6,490 nucleotides of DNA from Desulfuromonadales bacterium (GTDB lineage Bacteria > Desulfobacterota > Desulfuromonadia > Desulfuromonadales > BM103). Shown one piece after another: positions 1 to 5,972 of this stretch (position 1 is the stretch's first letter; every line of letters starts with the position of its first letter). A program made the translations under genes and the position numbers. Below the pieces are notes generated by a model. The model had not been told where the DNA came from and did not search any database. It saw only the letters and a program-made list of their open reading frames with translations. The DNA is taken from the NCBI GenBank assembly GCA_030614505.1, contig JAUWTX010000126.1:1-6490 (forward strand), read 5' to 3'.

Positions 1-626
1 CGTGTACACCACCGCCCACAGCCCCCGGCTCCAACAACCTGACACTTGAAATGCGCCGACTGCACTCATCGTTGAACAGTCAGCAGCAAACCATGCAGAG
101 TCTGTCCCGCCAGGTTGCTGAATTGGAAAACAAACTGCAACGACAGGCCGAAGAGATTGAACAGCTTCGTCAGGCACCGCAACAGGCCCAGGCCGGTTAC
201 CCCTCTGCTCGGACACCTCAATCACATGGGGTCGCGACAGCTCCGATCCAGGGGGAAGGTTCACCAACAGAAGTTTACCTGCAGGCGTTTGGCGACTACG
301 CCTCGGGTCGTTATCAGACCGCTATTTACGGTTTCGAGGCCTTCCTGCAACGCTTTCCCAACAACAGCTACGCCAGCAACGCACAATTCTGGCTGGGTGA
401 CTGTTACTTCAACCAACAGCAATACCCTTTGGCGATTCAGGAATTTGAGCGTGTCCTCAATGACTATCCGAGCGCGCCCAAAAACCCGGACGCACTGTAT
501 AAGATAGCCATAGCACAGTTACAGTTGGGGGCAACAGATGAAGCCCGCCAGGCAGTTGACACTCTCAGCCGACGTTATCCGAAAAGCACAGCAACTCAAA
601 AAGCCCAGGAACTGACGATACCCTAA
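1..626 (+). CDS. ybgF: YbgF/CpoB-type Tol-Pal system protein, probable lipoprotein, 5' end outside the window
   Basis: The protein is a periplasmic coiled-coil plus TPR protein of the YbgF/CpoB family, which works with Tol-Pal and coordinates outer-membrane constriction with peptidoglycan synthesis at division. The frame is open to the left edge, first full codon at 3, so the ATG at 51 is internal. Counting that Met as residue 1, residues 1-40 are a heptad-like, Gln/Glu/Leu-rich coiled coil (the trimerisation region in E. coli CpoB). Residues 41-72 are a Pro/Gln/Ser-rich linker, and about 73-180 hold three TPR-like repeats with the typical FLQRFPNNSYASNAQFWLG and DYPSAPKNPDALYK signatures. 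The 16 codons before the Met read Cys-Thr-Pro-Pro-Pro and so on, like the mature start of a lipoprotein, so perhaps only the signal peptide is missing. The next gene follows after 23 bases, which suggests one operon. Upstream tolB/pal genes are expected from other genomes but cannot be seen. Family call is secure; lipidation is inference. Confidence 0.88.
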   Translation, partial: CTPPPTAPGSNNLTLEMRRLHSSLNSQQQTMQSLSRQVAELENKLQRQAEEIEQLRQAPQQAQAGYPSARTPQSHGVATAPIQGEGSPTEVYLQAFGDYASGRYQTAIYGFEAFLQRFPNNSYASNAQFWLGDCYFNQQQYPLAIQEFERVLNDYPSAPKNPDALYKIAIAQLQLGATDEARQAVDTLSRRYPKSTATQKAQELTIP

Positions 627-638
627 CCGGTTGTCACC

Positions 639-646
639 AAGGGGGA
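639..646 (+). promoter_or_regulatory. Ribosome binding site of the LysM gene
   Basis: AAGGGGGA lies three bases before the ATG at 650 and matches the anti-Shine-Dalgarno core with a G-rich variant. It sets the start 23 bases after the ybgF stop. It is also the start that gives a complete signal peptide. Confidence 0.7.
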
Positions 647-649
647 AAC

Positions 650-1669
650 ATGAATTTCAAACGTACTATCCTGACCGCTTGTTTATTACTCATGATCTGG
701 CCAAGTATAGCCAGTGCCAAGGAAGAGCCGATCATTTACACGGTCAAACAGGGCGATACCTTGTGGGACATTTCCCAGCGCTTCATCAAGGACCCTTACT
801 ATTGGCCCAATCTATGGTCCAATAATCCCGCTATCGGCAACCCCCACCTGATTTATCCAGGTCAGAAATTGCGTATCTACGACGGCCGCATTGAGATTAT
901 TCCGATCGGTGAAGGTGTCGGCGACATTGGTGCAGCAGTCATGACTCCGGATGAGCTTCTACTGATCCCCACCTACGGTGGCGCTCAGAGTTTTATCAGC
1001 AATACCGAGGTGGATACTTTGGGAACCCTGGTTGATACCGTGGACAATCGTGTCATGGTTACAACCGACGACACCGTCTTTCTCGAAATGAACGACCTCG
1101 CGGCCACCAAGCCCGGCGATGTGTTCGAACTGATCACCATGGGGCCGAAAGTCTTCCATCCGGCTACTGAAAAAAAGTTCGGCCACCAGATGAAGGATCA
1201 ATCGATCGGCTTTCAGACGATTCAGCTTGGCACAGTGGAAATCACGGAAGTGACACCGACTGTCGCTGTGGCAACCATCACTAACGCCCTGCGTGAAATC
1301 ATGCGCGGCTCCAAGGTCCGTCCTTATCAACCGCTTCCCGACCGGATTACACGTATCCTTGCAGGTGAAATCCTTGAAGGCTATATCATCGCGGACGACA
1401 TCGGGAAACTGGCCATGGGTCAATGGGAAGTTATCCTCATCGACATAGGGAAGGAAAGTGGTTTGATAGTAGGCCATGAACTAGATCTCTACCGCAAACG
1501 TGAAGTGACTGCTCAAGCCCACAGGGATGAGGTTCTGGTTCTGCCTGACATTGACTTGGGCGACGCCATTGTCCTCGAGGTCCGTCAGGGCTTTGCCGAG
1601 GCTCTGATAACCCGTACAACCAATCTACCGCTCTACAGGGGCGATCAGGTCAGGACCAAGATCAAGTAG
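650..1669 (+). CDS. Secreted LysM-domain protein, TsaP-like (candidate type IV pilus secretin-associated protein)
   Basis: The 339-residue protein begins with a Sec signal peptide (basic MNFKR, hydrophobic core to about residue 18, likely cleavage after Ala-Ser-Ala at 23). A LysM peptidoglycan-binding domain covers residues 28-77 (YTVKQGDTLWDIS, then the DPYYWPNLW...NPHLIYPGQKL form with conserved W52 and W56). Residues about 100-255 are beta-rich with no recognised fold. The end (about 258-336, VILIDIGKESGLIVGHELDLY onward) resembles the FlgT-like C-terminal domain of TsaP. TsaP in Pseudomonas and Neisseria binds peptidoglycan through LysM and anchors the PilQ secretin ring, and in Pseudomonas tsaP sits directly before dprA, as here. 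I recall this similarity and could not align it. The ATG at 650 has a strong AAGGGGGA site (639-646). The gene probably shares an operon with ybgF and ends before a strong terminator. A generic LysM envelope protein is the alternative. Confidence 0.85.
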   Translation: MNFKRTILTACLLLMIWPSIASAKEEPIIYTVKQGDTLWDISQRFIKDPYYWPNLWSNNPAIGNPHLIYPGQKLRIYDGRIEIIPIGEGVGDIGAAVMTPDELLLIPTYGGAQSFISNTEVDTLGTLVDTVDNRVMVTTDDTVFLEMNDLAATKPGDVFELITMGPKVFHPATEKKFGHQMKDQSIGFQTIQLGTVEITEVTPTVAVATITNALREIMRGSKVRPYQPLPDRITRILAGEILEGYIIADDIGKLAMGQWEVILIDIGKESGLIVGHELDLYRKREVTAQAHRDEVLVLPDIDLGDAIVLEVRQGFAEALITRTTNLPLYRGDQVRTKIK

Positions 1670-1675
1670 TATTCA

Positions 1676-1694
1676 TTCGGGAGTTACGCCCGAA
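1676..1694 (+). repeat. Small hairpin in the 3' trailer of the LysM gene
   Basis: TTCGGG (1676-1681) and CCCGAA (1689-1694) are perfect inverted arms of 6 bases around a 7-base loop, starting 7 bases after the LysM stop. No T-run follows, so it is not a terminator by itself. With the terminator 25 bases downstream it makes a tandem hairpin trailer that could stabilise the mRNA end. Six base pairs can arise by chance. Confidence 0.4.
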
Positions 1695-1719
1695 ACATGA
1701 GAAAAAGCAGCAGATTTCA

Positions 1720-1751
1720 GGATGGGCTGGATTGCCGGCCCATCCTTTTTT
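1720..1751 (+). terminator. Strong intrinsic terminator after the LysM gene
   Basis: GGATGGGCTGG (1720-1730) pairs with CCGGCCCATCC (1735-1745) over 11 base pairs, including one U-G pair, around the tetraloop ATTG. Six T follow directly (1746-1751). This is a textbook rho-independent terminator and should end the ybgF-LysM unit. There is no A-run before the left arm, so it is probably one-way. It leaves only 33 bases before the dprA start, so dprA must be served by a promoter hidden in or before the hairpin, or by read-through. Confidence 0.93.
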
Positions 1752-1773
1752 ATTGAATTGATCATATCCACAT

Positions 1774-1779
1774 GGAGGG
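1774..1779 (+). promoter_or_regulatory. Ribosome binding site that fixes the dprA start
   Basis: GGAGGG lies five bases before the ATG at 1785. The same frame also has an ATG at 1722, but that one lies inside the terminator hairpin, has no such site, and would add 21 residues with no resemblance to DprA. The site therefore decides for 1785. Confidence 0.85.
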
Positions 1780-1784
1780 AACCG

Positions 1785-2879
1785 ATGGAACACCTGCTCC
1801 CCTGGCTGCGTCTGCAGTTCACACCGGGCCTTGGCCGTGCCGGCCTGATACGCCTGATCGAACATTTCAAAACCCCTGAAAATGCCCTTGATGCTGCCGA
1901 CGGAGGCTGGCCGAAGCTGCCCGGTTTGCGAAAGGATATGGCAAGCAGGGTTCCGGTAGCCACAGACACCAAGGTACAAAAAGCCTGTCAATGCCTGGAG
2001 AAAATGAGTGGCTGGCTGTGCACCATTTGGGACCCTGATTACCCACAAGCCCTGCGGCATATTCCAGATCCGCCCGCCCTGTTGTACGGCTGCGGCAAAT
2101 GGCCAGAGGGACCGGCCCTTGCCATCGTCGGCACCCGCCACCCGAGTGACTTCGGGAGGGTATTTACGGAACAACTGGCGGCAGAACTGGCAACGGCAGG
2201 CCGCGTTATTATTAGTGGCCTGGCTCGCGGTATTGATGCCGCAGCACATCGTGGCACTCTTGATGGCGACGGCAAAACCCTGGCGATTCTCGGTTGCGGC
2301 ATTGATCGAGTATACCCGCCGGAAAACATCAAACTCTATCACCAGATCATTGAGCAAGGCGCCCTCATCTCCGAATACCCACCCGGCAGCGAACCTCTGC
2401 CTGGACATTTTCCGGGCCGCAATCGCATTATCAGCGGCCTCAGCAAAGGCACTCTGGTGATCGAGGCGTCCCGTGACAGTGGGTCCCTGATTACAGCTGA
2501 ATTTGCCCTCGACCAGGGGCGAGAGGTGATGGCTGTTCCGGGTGGTGTCGATCGCAAGACCAGTTATGGCCCGAATCTTCTGATCAAACAAGGAGCGCAC
2601 CCGGTCACGGAGACAGCTGAGATTCTGCAAATTCTTGGCGTCGGTGCACAAGACAAGAGAAAACGACCTCCCACAGAATCAGCCGGCGTCCATCTCCCCG
2701 AACCAGCCGGTTCAGTGTTGTCCAGGCTCGACTTAACCCCCCGACACAGCGACGAACTTTCCGGGGGAAGTGGGTTGACACCCATGGAACTTTCCGCTAT
2801 TTTACTGCAGCTAGAGCTTCATGAGTATGCAGAGAGGCTACCGGGCGGACGCTATATTCGTGGCCGCCGGGCACTTTAA
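1785..2879 (+). CDS. dprA: DNA-processing protein DprA (Smf)
   Basis: DprA binds incoming single-stranded DNA in the cytoplasm during natural transformation, protects it and loads RecA; it is also kept in bacteria not known to be competent. The 364 residues show an N-terminal helical (SAM/HhH-like) region at about 1-60. The extended Rossmann core at about 75-285 has VGTRHPS (115-121), SGLARGIDAAAH (144-155), FPGRNRIISGLS (209-220), EASRDSGSLITAEFALDQGR (227-246) and GPNLLIKQGA (262-271). A C-terminal winged-helix (DprA_WH, about 305-364) follows a short basic linker. All core motifs are intact, and the length is normal for the three-domain form. It starts 33 bases after the LysM terminator, and smg follows after 24 bases in the same frame, so dprA-smg is a likely unit. 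The neighbouring TsaP-like gene fits a DNA-uptake link, but no pilus or com genes are in view. Confidence 0.96.
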   Translation: MEHLLPWLRLQFTPGLGRAGLIRLIEHFKTPENALDAADGGWPKLPGLRKDMASRVPVATDTKVQKACQCLEKMSGWLCTIWDPDYPQALRHIPDPPALLYGCGKWPEGPALAIVGTRHPSDFGRVFTEQLAAELATAGRVIISGLARGIDAAAHRGTLDGDGKTLAILGCGIDRVYPPENIKLYHQIIEQGALISEYPPGSEPLPGHFPGRNRIISGLSKGTLVIEASRDSGSLITAEFALDQGREVMAVPGGVDRKTSYGPNLLIKQGAHPVTETAEILQILGVGAQDKRKRPPTESAGVHLPEPAGSVLSRLDLTPRHSDELSGGSGLTPMELSAILLQLELHEYAERLPGGRYIRGRRAL

Positions 2880-2894
2880 TCTACCAAAAACAAT

Positions 2895-2898
2895 GGAG
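2895..2898 (+). promoter_or_regulatory. Ribosome binding site supporting the TTG start of smg
   Basis: GGAG lies five bases before the TTG at 2904. The frame has no ATG or GTG between this TTG and the in-frame dprA stop (2877-2879). The next ATG codons (2967 and on) would remove the conserved N-terminal helix, so the TTG is the best start. Confidence 0.7.
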
Positions 2899-2903
2899 AC
2901 CGC

Positions 2904-3377
2904 TTGAGAGAACGGGTCTTGGCGATTGTCAGTTTCATCGCTCAATACTTTCTCGATGACCGCGACATGATGACGGAGAACGACCTCGTCGAAGAGTTGC
3001 TGGCCGTCGGATTCGAAGCCGAAGAGATCGATGCAGCCTTCTGCTGGATGGAGAGCCAGGCGTTTTGCGCCCCGGCCAGCAATGAATCAACATTGAGCGC
3101 ACCAGCACTGAGCCACAGGGTCTTTTCCGCTGAAGAAAACCGGGTGCTTTCTTCAGAAGCACGCGGCTTTTTAACCCGACTGCGAACCATGGGCGTTCTG
3201 GATGATGAGATCCAGGAAGAAGTTATTGAAAAAGCTCTGCATATGCAAGAGGACGAGGTTACCCTGAAAGAGATTAAAACCATTACAGTCCTGACCATGT
3301 TTGCCAACGCCCAAAACGAATGGCGACGTGAATTCGACTGTTTGCTCGAAGATGACTGGCAGCGATTGCTGAACTGA
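2904..3377 (+). CDS. smg: Smg/DUF494 family protein, TTG start
   Basis: This is a small acidic, helical cytoplasmic protein of the Smg (DUF494) family, whose biochemical role is not established. Its 157 residues equal the length I recall for E. coli Smg. The N-terminal helix reads RERVLAIVSFIAQYF (2-16). A second helical block LVEELLAVGFEAEEIDAAFCWME (28-50) is followed by a variable Ser/Ala-rich stretch at 52-72. The conserved C-terminal block EENRVLSSEARGFL..LRTMGVLDDEIQEEVIEKAL (77-112) leads into LKEIKTITVLTMFAN (121-135). No transmembrane segment, metal motif or catalytic signature is visible. The TTG start is supported by a GGAG site and by the lack of any earlier start. It is probably co-transcribed with dprA, 24 bases upstream, and ends at a terminator. 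E. coli also has smg next to dprA, followed by the topoisomerase-type zinc-ribbon gene yrdD; here topA itself follows. Confidence 0.9.
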   Translation: MRERVLAIVSFIAQYFLDDRDMMTENDLVEELLAVGFEAEEIDAAFCWMESQAFCAPASNESTLSAPALSHRVFSAEENRVLSSEARGFLTRLRTMGVLDDEIQEEVIEKALHMQEDEVTLKEIKTITVLTMFANAQNEWRREFDCLLEDDWQRLLN

Positions 3378-3383
3378 CGAGCT

Positions 3384-3413
3384 AAGGGCTGCGGGACATC
3401 CTGCGGCCTTTTT
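3384..3413 (+). terminator. Intrinsic terminator after smg
   Basis: GGCTGCGGG (3387-3395) pairs with CCTGCGGCC (3400-3408) over nine base pairs, two of them G-U, around the loop ACAT. Five T follow (3409-3413), then another T-rich stretch. Outer A-U and G-U pairs can extend the stem to 3384. It lies just after the smg stop and separates dprA-smg from topA. Confidence 0.88.
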
Positions 3414-3435
3414 ATATTTTTCTAAAGATGTACTT

Positions 3436-3482
3436 TCCTGACTTTTCATTATTCCTGAATTTGTGATGCTACAAAGTCAGGA
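3436..3482 (+). repeat. Three copies of a 10-base motif in the topA leader (two direct, one inverted)
   Basis: TCCTGACTTT (3436-3445) recurs as TCCTGAATTT (3453-3462, one change, 17 bases on) and in perfect inverted form as AAAGTCAGGA (3473-3482). The outer pair makes a 10-base inverted repeat with a 27-base spacer. It lies between the smg terminator and the topA start, where the topA promoter must be. It could be a binding site for a regulator, or could fold as a long-loop hairpin in the 5' leader. The function is unknown. Confidence 0.55.
3438..3467 (+). promoter_or_regulatory. Weak sigma-70-like promoter candidate for topA
   Basis: CTGACT (3438-3443, four of six matches to TTGACA) and TGTGAT (3462-3467, four of six to TATAAT) stand 18 bases apart. 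An alternative is an extended -10, TG-C-TACAAA (3467-3475), with no good -35. A promoter is expected here because the upstream unit ends at a terminator, but neither candidate is strong. Confidence 0.25.
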
Positions 3483-3513
3483 TTTCCTCAAACAAAAGAT
3501 TTGAACAAATATT

Positions 3514-5898
3514 ATGGCTAATTCTCTGGTTATTGTTGAATCCCCCGCCAAGGCCAAAACCATCGAGAAATTTCTCGGCAAAGGTTATCAGGTCCTGGCA
3601 TCCTACGGACACGTCCGCGATCTTCCGAGCAAGAACGGTTCTGTTGACGTCGACAATGATTTTCTTCCCAAATACGTTGTAACGGCCAAAGCCAAAAAAC
3701 AGCTGAGCATCCTTAAGCAGGCGCTCAAGAAAGCTGATGAACTGGTTCTCGCCACTGACCCCGACCGTGAAGGAGAAGCAATCGCCTGGCACCTGCTGGA
3801 AGCTCTCGGCGTTGATGAAAAGGGTGAATCACCTCGCGTCAGCAGGGTGGTTTTTCATGAGATCACCAAGGATGCCATCGCCGAAGCGATGGCCAATCCA
3901 CGACAAATTTCTACCGAGATGGTCGATGCTCAACAGGCCCGACGCATCCTCGACTATCTGGTCGGCTTCAACCTTTCGCCGGTCCTCTGGCGAAAAATTC
4001 CGGGCAGCCGCTCGGCAGGCCGGGTGCAATCGGTTGCACTGCGCCTGATCTGCGAACGAGAAGCGGAAATCGAGGCGTTCAAGACCCAGGGATACTGGAC
4101 CATCGAGGCCACCATGGCCAACGCTGAGAAAGCCACTTTTTCTGCCAGGCTGCACGCCATCGAAGGCCAGAAAGTCGCCTCCAACGCCAAACAGCTTGAA
4201 GCCAGCAGCTATCAAGTGATCGCTGATCAGAAAGCCGCAGAGCAACTGGTCGAAGAGATCAAATCTCTGCCGCTGCAGGTTTCAACTATCAGCCGCACTG
4301 AGAAGAAACGTCGTCCTGCAGCACCCTTCACCACCAGCACCCTGCAGCAGGAAGCCAACCGTAAGCTTGGCTTCTCCGCGCGCAAGACCATGTCGCTGGC
4401 ACAAAAACTATACGAAGGCGTTGACACCGGTGACGGCCCCGTTGGACTGATCACCTACATGCGTACTGACTCGGTAACGCTCTCCAATATCGCCATCCAG
4501 GAAGCCCGACAAGTCATTGAGGATCGCTTTGGCAAGGAGTATGTTCCGGTCAAACCTCGCACCTACAAGAGCAAAGCCAAGAATGCCCAGGAAGCCCATG
4601 AAGCGATTCGTCCCACCGGCCTGGCTCGCCACCCGGACACACTCAAAACCTCTCTGGATAGTGACGAACTGCGGCTCTACAAGCTGATATGGGAACGTAC
4701 GATCGCAGCACAAATGGCTGATGCCAAAATCGACGCCACCGCGGTTGACATTCTGGCCGGGGAAAATTATCTGTTCCGTGCTTCAGGACAAGTGATTCGA
4801 TTCCCCGGGTTCATGAAAGTCTACATTGAAGGCAAGGATACCGAGAGTGAAGAAGTTGAAGGGCTCCTGCCGGATCTGAACGAAAAAGAAGTTCTCTCTT
4901 TTGATGAACTGCAGGGCGAAGAGCATACGACCCAACCGCCACCGCGTTACACGGAAGCGTCTCTGGTCAAAATCCTCGAGGAAAACGGTATTGGTCGGCC
5001 ATCGACCTACGCGGCCACCATGAACACCTTGGTAGAGCGCAAGTACGTGCTACTGACCAAGCGGACCTTCTTTCCGCAAGACCTGGGTCGCGAAGTCATT
5101 CGTTTTCTGATGCAGTGTTTCAACAAGTACGTCGACTACCAATTTACTGCCAACATGGAAGATGACCTTGATGCCATTTCTCTTGGAAAAGGTGAATGGA
5201 AGTCTTTCCTGAAAGACTTCTGGATCCCATTCAAAAAAGAGGTTGAAGACGTCAAAGAGGTCAAATTCGTTGGTGAACCCCTCGACGAAAAATGTCCTGA
5301 ATGCCAGCAAACTCTCTCCAAGAAGTTCGGACGCAACGGCTACTTCATTGCCTGCAACGGCTATCCGGAATGCAAATACACCCGACCAGTCAATGGCGAA
5401 CGAAATGACAAGCCGGTTTATTCAGACGAAATCTGCGAAAAGTGCGGCGCCAAGATGCTGTTCAAGGAAGGCCGATACGGCAAGTACCTGGCCTGTTCAG
5501 GCTATCCCGATTGTAAGAACAACCAGCCGCTGATCAAGCCGAAATCGCTCGGCATCGACTGCCCGGCCTGCAAGGAAGGCGAAATCATGGAGAAGAAGAG
5601 TCGATACGGCAAGATCTTCTACTCCTGCAACCGTTATCCGATATGTAAGTACGCCCTGTGGGATCAGCCCTTTGCTGAACCTTGTCCCAAGTGTGCTTTT
5701 CCGCTTGTGGTGGAGAAAACCACCAAGCGCGCCGGCACTGTGCGCAAGTGTCCTCAGGATGAATGTGACTATCTGGTAACCCTGGTCGAACCGGAGCAGA
5801 AAGCGCCAGCAAAAAAAGCCGCAGCCAAAAAGACCCCGGGAAAGAAGACCGCGGCCAAAAAACCGGCCGCAAAGAAAACCATCAAAAAAAAGACCTGA
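3514..5898 (+). CDS. topA: DNA topoisomerase I (type IA), with four zinc ribbons and a lysine-rich tail
   Basis: TopA relaxes negatively supercoiled DNA by passing one strand through a transient 5'-phosphotyrosine break, balancing gyrase. The 794 residues begin with the canonical MANSLVIVESPAKAKTIEKF (catalytic E9). The Toprim acidic triad is D82, D84 and E86 in TDPDREGEAIAWHL. The strand-passage core has DAQQARRILDYLVGF (138-152) and SRSAGRVQS. The active-site tyrosine is Y315 in YMRTDS, with R317 beside it. QEAHEAIRPT (359-368) and ENGIGRPSTYA (490-500) are also conserved. Four tetracysteine zinc ribbons follow: C594/597/614/620, C641/644/661/667, C683/686/705/711 and C724/727/746/751. Residues 763-794 are a Lys/Ala tail with KK every five residues. 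An in-frame TGA at 3502 excludes a longer start. No Shine-Dalgarno is visible before the ATG. The gene stands alone between two terminators. All catalytic residues are present. Confidence 0.98.
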   Translation: MANSLVIVESPAKAKTIEKFLGKGYQVLASYGHVRDLPSKNGSVDVDNDFLPKYVVTAKAKKQLSILKQALKKADELVLATDPDREGEAIAWHLLEALGVDEKGESPRVSRVVFHEITKDAIAEAMANPRQISTEMVDAQQARRILDYLVGFNLSPVLWRKIPGSRSAGRVQSVALRLICEREAEIEAFKTQGYWTIEATMANAEKATFSARLHAIEGQKVASNAKQLEASSYQVIADQKAAEQLVEEIKSLPLQVSTISRTEKKRRPAAPFTTSTLQQEANRKLGFSARKTMSLAQKLYEGVDTGDGPVGLITYMRTDSVTLSNIAIQEARQVIEDRFGKEYVPVKPRTYKSKAKNAQEAHEAIRPTGLARHPDTLKTSLDSDELRLYKLIWERTIAAQMADAKIDATAVDILAGENYLFRASGQVIRFPGFMKVYIEGKDTESEEVEGLLPDLNEKEVLSFDELQGEEHTTQPPPRYTEASLVKILEENGIGRPSTYAATMNTLVERKYVLLTKRTFFPQDLGREVIRFLMQCFNKYVDYQFTANMEDDLDAISLGKGEWKSFLKDFWIPFKKEVEDVKEVKFVGEPLDEKCPECQQTLSKKFGRNGYFIACNGYPECKYTRPVNGERNDKPVYSDEICEKCGAKMLFKEGRYGKYLACSGYPDCKNNQPLIKPKSLGIDCPACKEGEIMEKKSRYGKIFYSCNRYPICKYALWDQPFAEPCPKCAFPLVVEKTTKRAGTVRKCPQDECDYLVTLVEPEQKAPAKKAAAKKTPGKKTAAKKPAAKKTIKKKT
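5812..5895 (+). repeat. Coding pentapeptide-periodic lysine-rich repeat at the end of topA
   Basis: The 28 last codons of topA carry KK pairs at residues 767, 772, 777, 782, 787 and 792, an exact period of five residues (15 bases), with Ala, Pro, Thr and Gly between. At DNA level this is an A-rich repeat of GCCAAAAAG-like units, including runs of seven (5811-5817) and eight (5884-5891) A. It resembles histone H1-like tails and probably binds DNA without sequence preference. Confidence 0.8.
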
Positions 5899-5928
5899 GC
5901 TATAGCTTGAAATAAAAGAACAAACAGT

Positions 5929-5952
5929 GGCCGGGCGAATGCCCGGCCTTTT
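5929..5952 (+). terminator. Intrinsic terminator after topA
   Basis: GGCCGGGC (5929-5936) and GCCCGGCC (5941-5948) form a perfect 8-base-pair GC stem around the loop GAAT, followed by TTTT and a further pyrimidine-rich stretch. The region before the left arm is A-rich, so weak function on the other strand is possible. It ends topA 30 bases after its stop. Confidence 0.92.
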
Positions 5953-5966
5953 CTGTCTTTCTCCTG

Positions 5967-5972
5967 TATACT
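5967..5972 (+). promoter_or_regulatory. Possible -10 element for trmFO
   Basis: TATACT matches five of six bases of TATAAT and lies 65 bases before the trmFO ATG, just after the topA terminator. The place where a -35 would stand is the GC-rich arm of the terminator and shows no match, so the promoter would need an activator or a tolerant polymerase. Confidence 0.35.

Noticed and set aside
115..507. 130-codon open frame overlapping ybgF on the same strand
   Set aside because: It is a shifted frame of the TPR gene with Arg/Thr/Pro-rich low-information sequence and no ribosome site.
625..632. Palindrome AACCGGTT over the ybgF stop
   Set aside because: Eight bases in a short intergenic gap, expected by chance, with no T-run or second copy.
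671..682. Lipobox-like Leu-Thr-Ala-Cys at residues 8-11 of the LysM protein
   Set aside because: Only three uncharged residues (Thr-Ile-Leu) separate the basic end from the Thr-Ala before the Cys, and most of the hydrophobic core lies after it. A type I cut after Ala-Ser-Ala at residue 23 fits much better.
1722..1784. Upstream in-frame ATG giving DprA 21 extra residues
   Set aside because: This ATG lies in the terminator stem, has no ribosome site, and the added residues are the translated hairpin and T-run.
1662..2651. Long open frame on the - strand (329 codons) opposite dprA
   Set aside because: It lies almost wholly antisense to a clear dprA with all its motifs. Its translation is Cys- and Arg-rich without any recognisable domain, and it runs through the terminator region.
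5884..5891. Run of eight A near the topA stop as a programmed slippage site
   Set aside because: Slippage would change only the last few residues after the catalytic and zinc domains; the run is explained by Lys codons in a Lys-rich tail.
5898..5907. Palindrome AGCTATAGCT just after the topA stop
   Set aside because: Self-complementary without room for a loop, single copy, and upstream of the real terminator; no support for a site.
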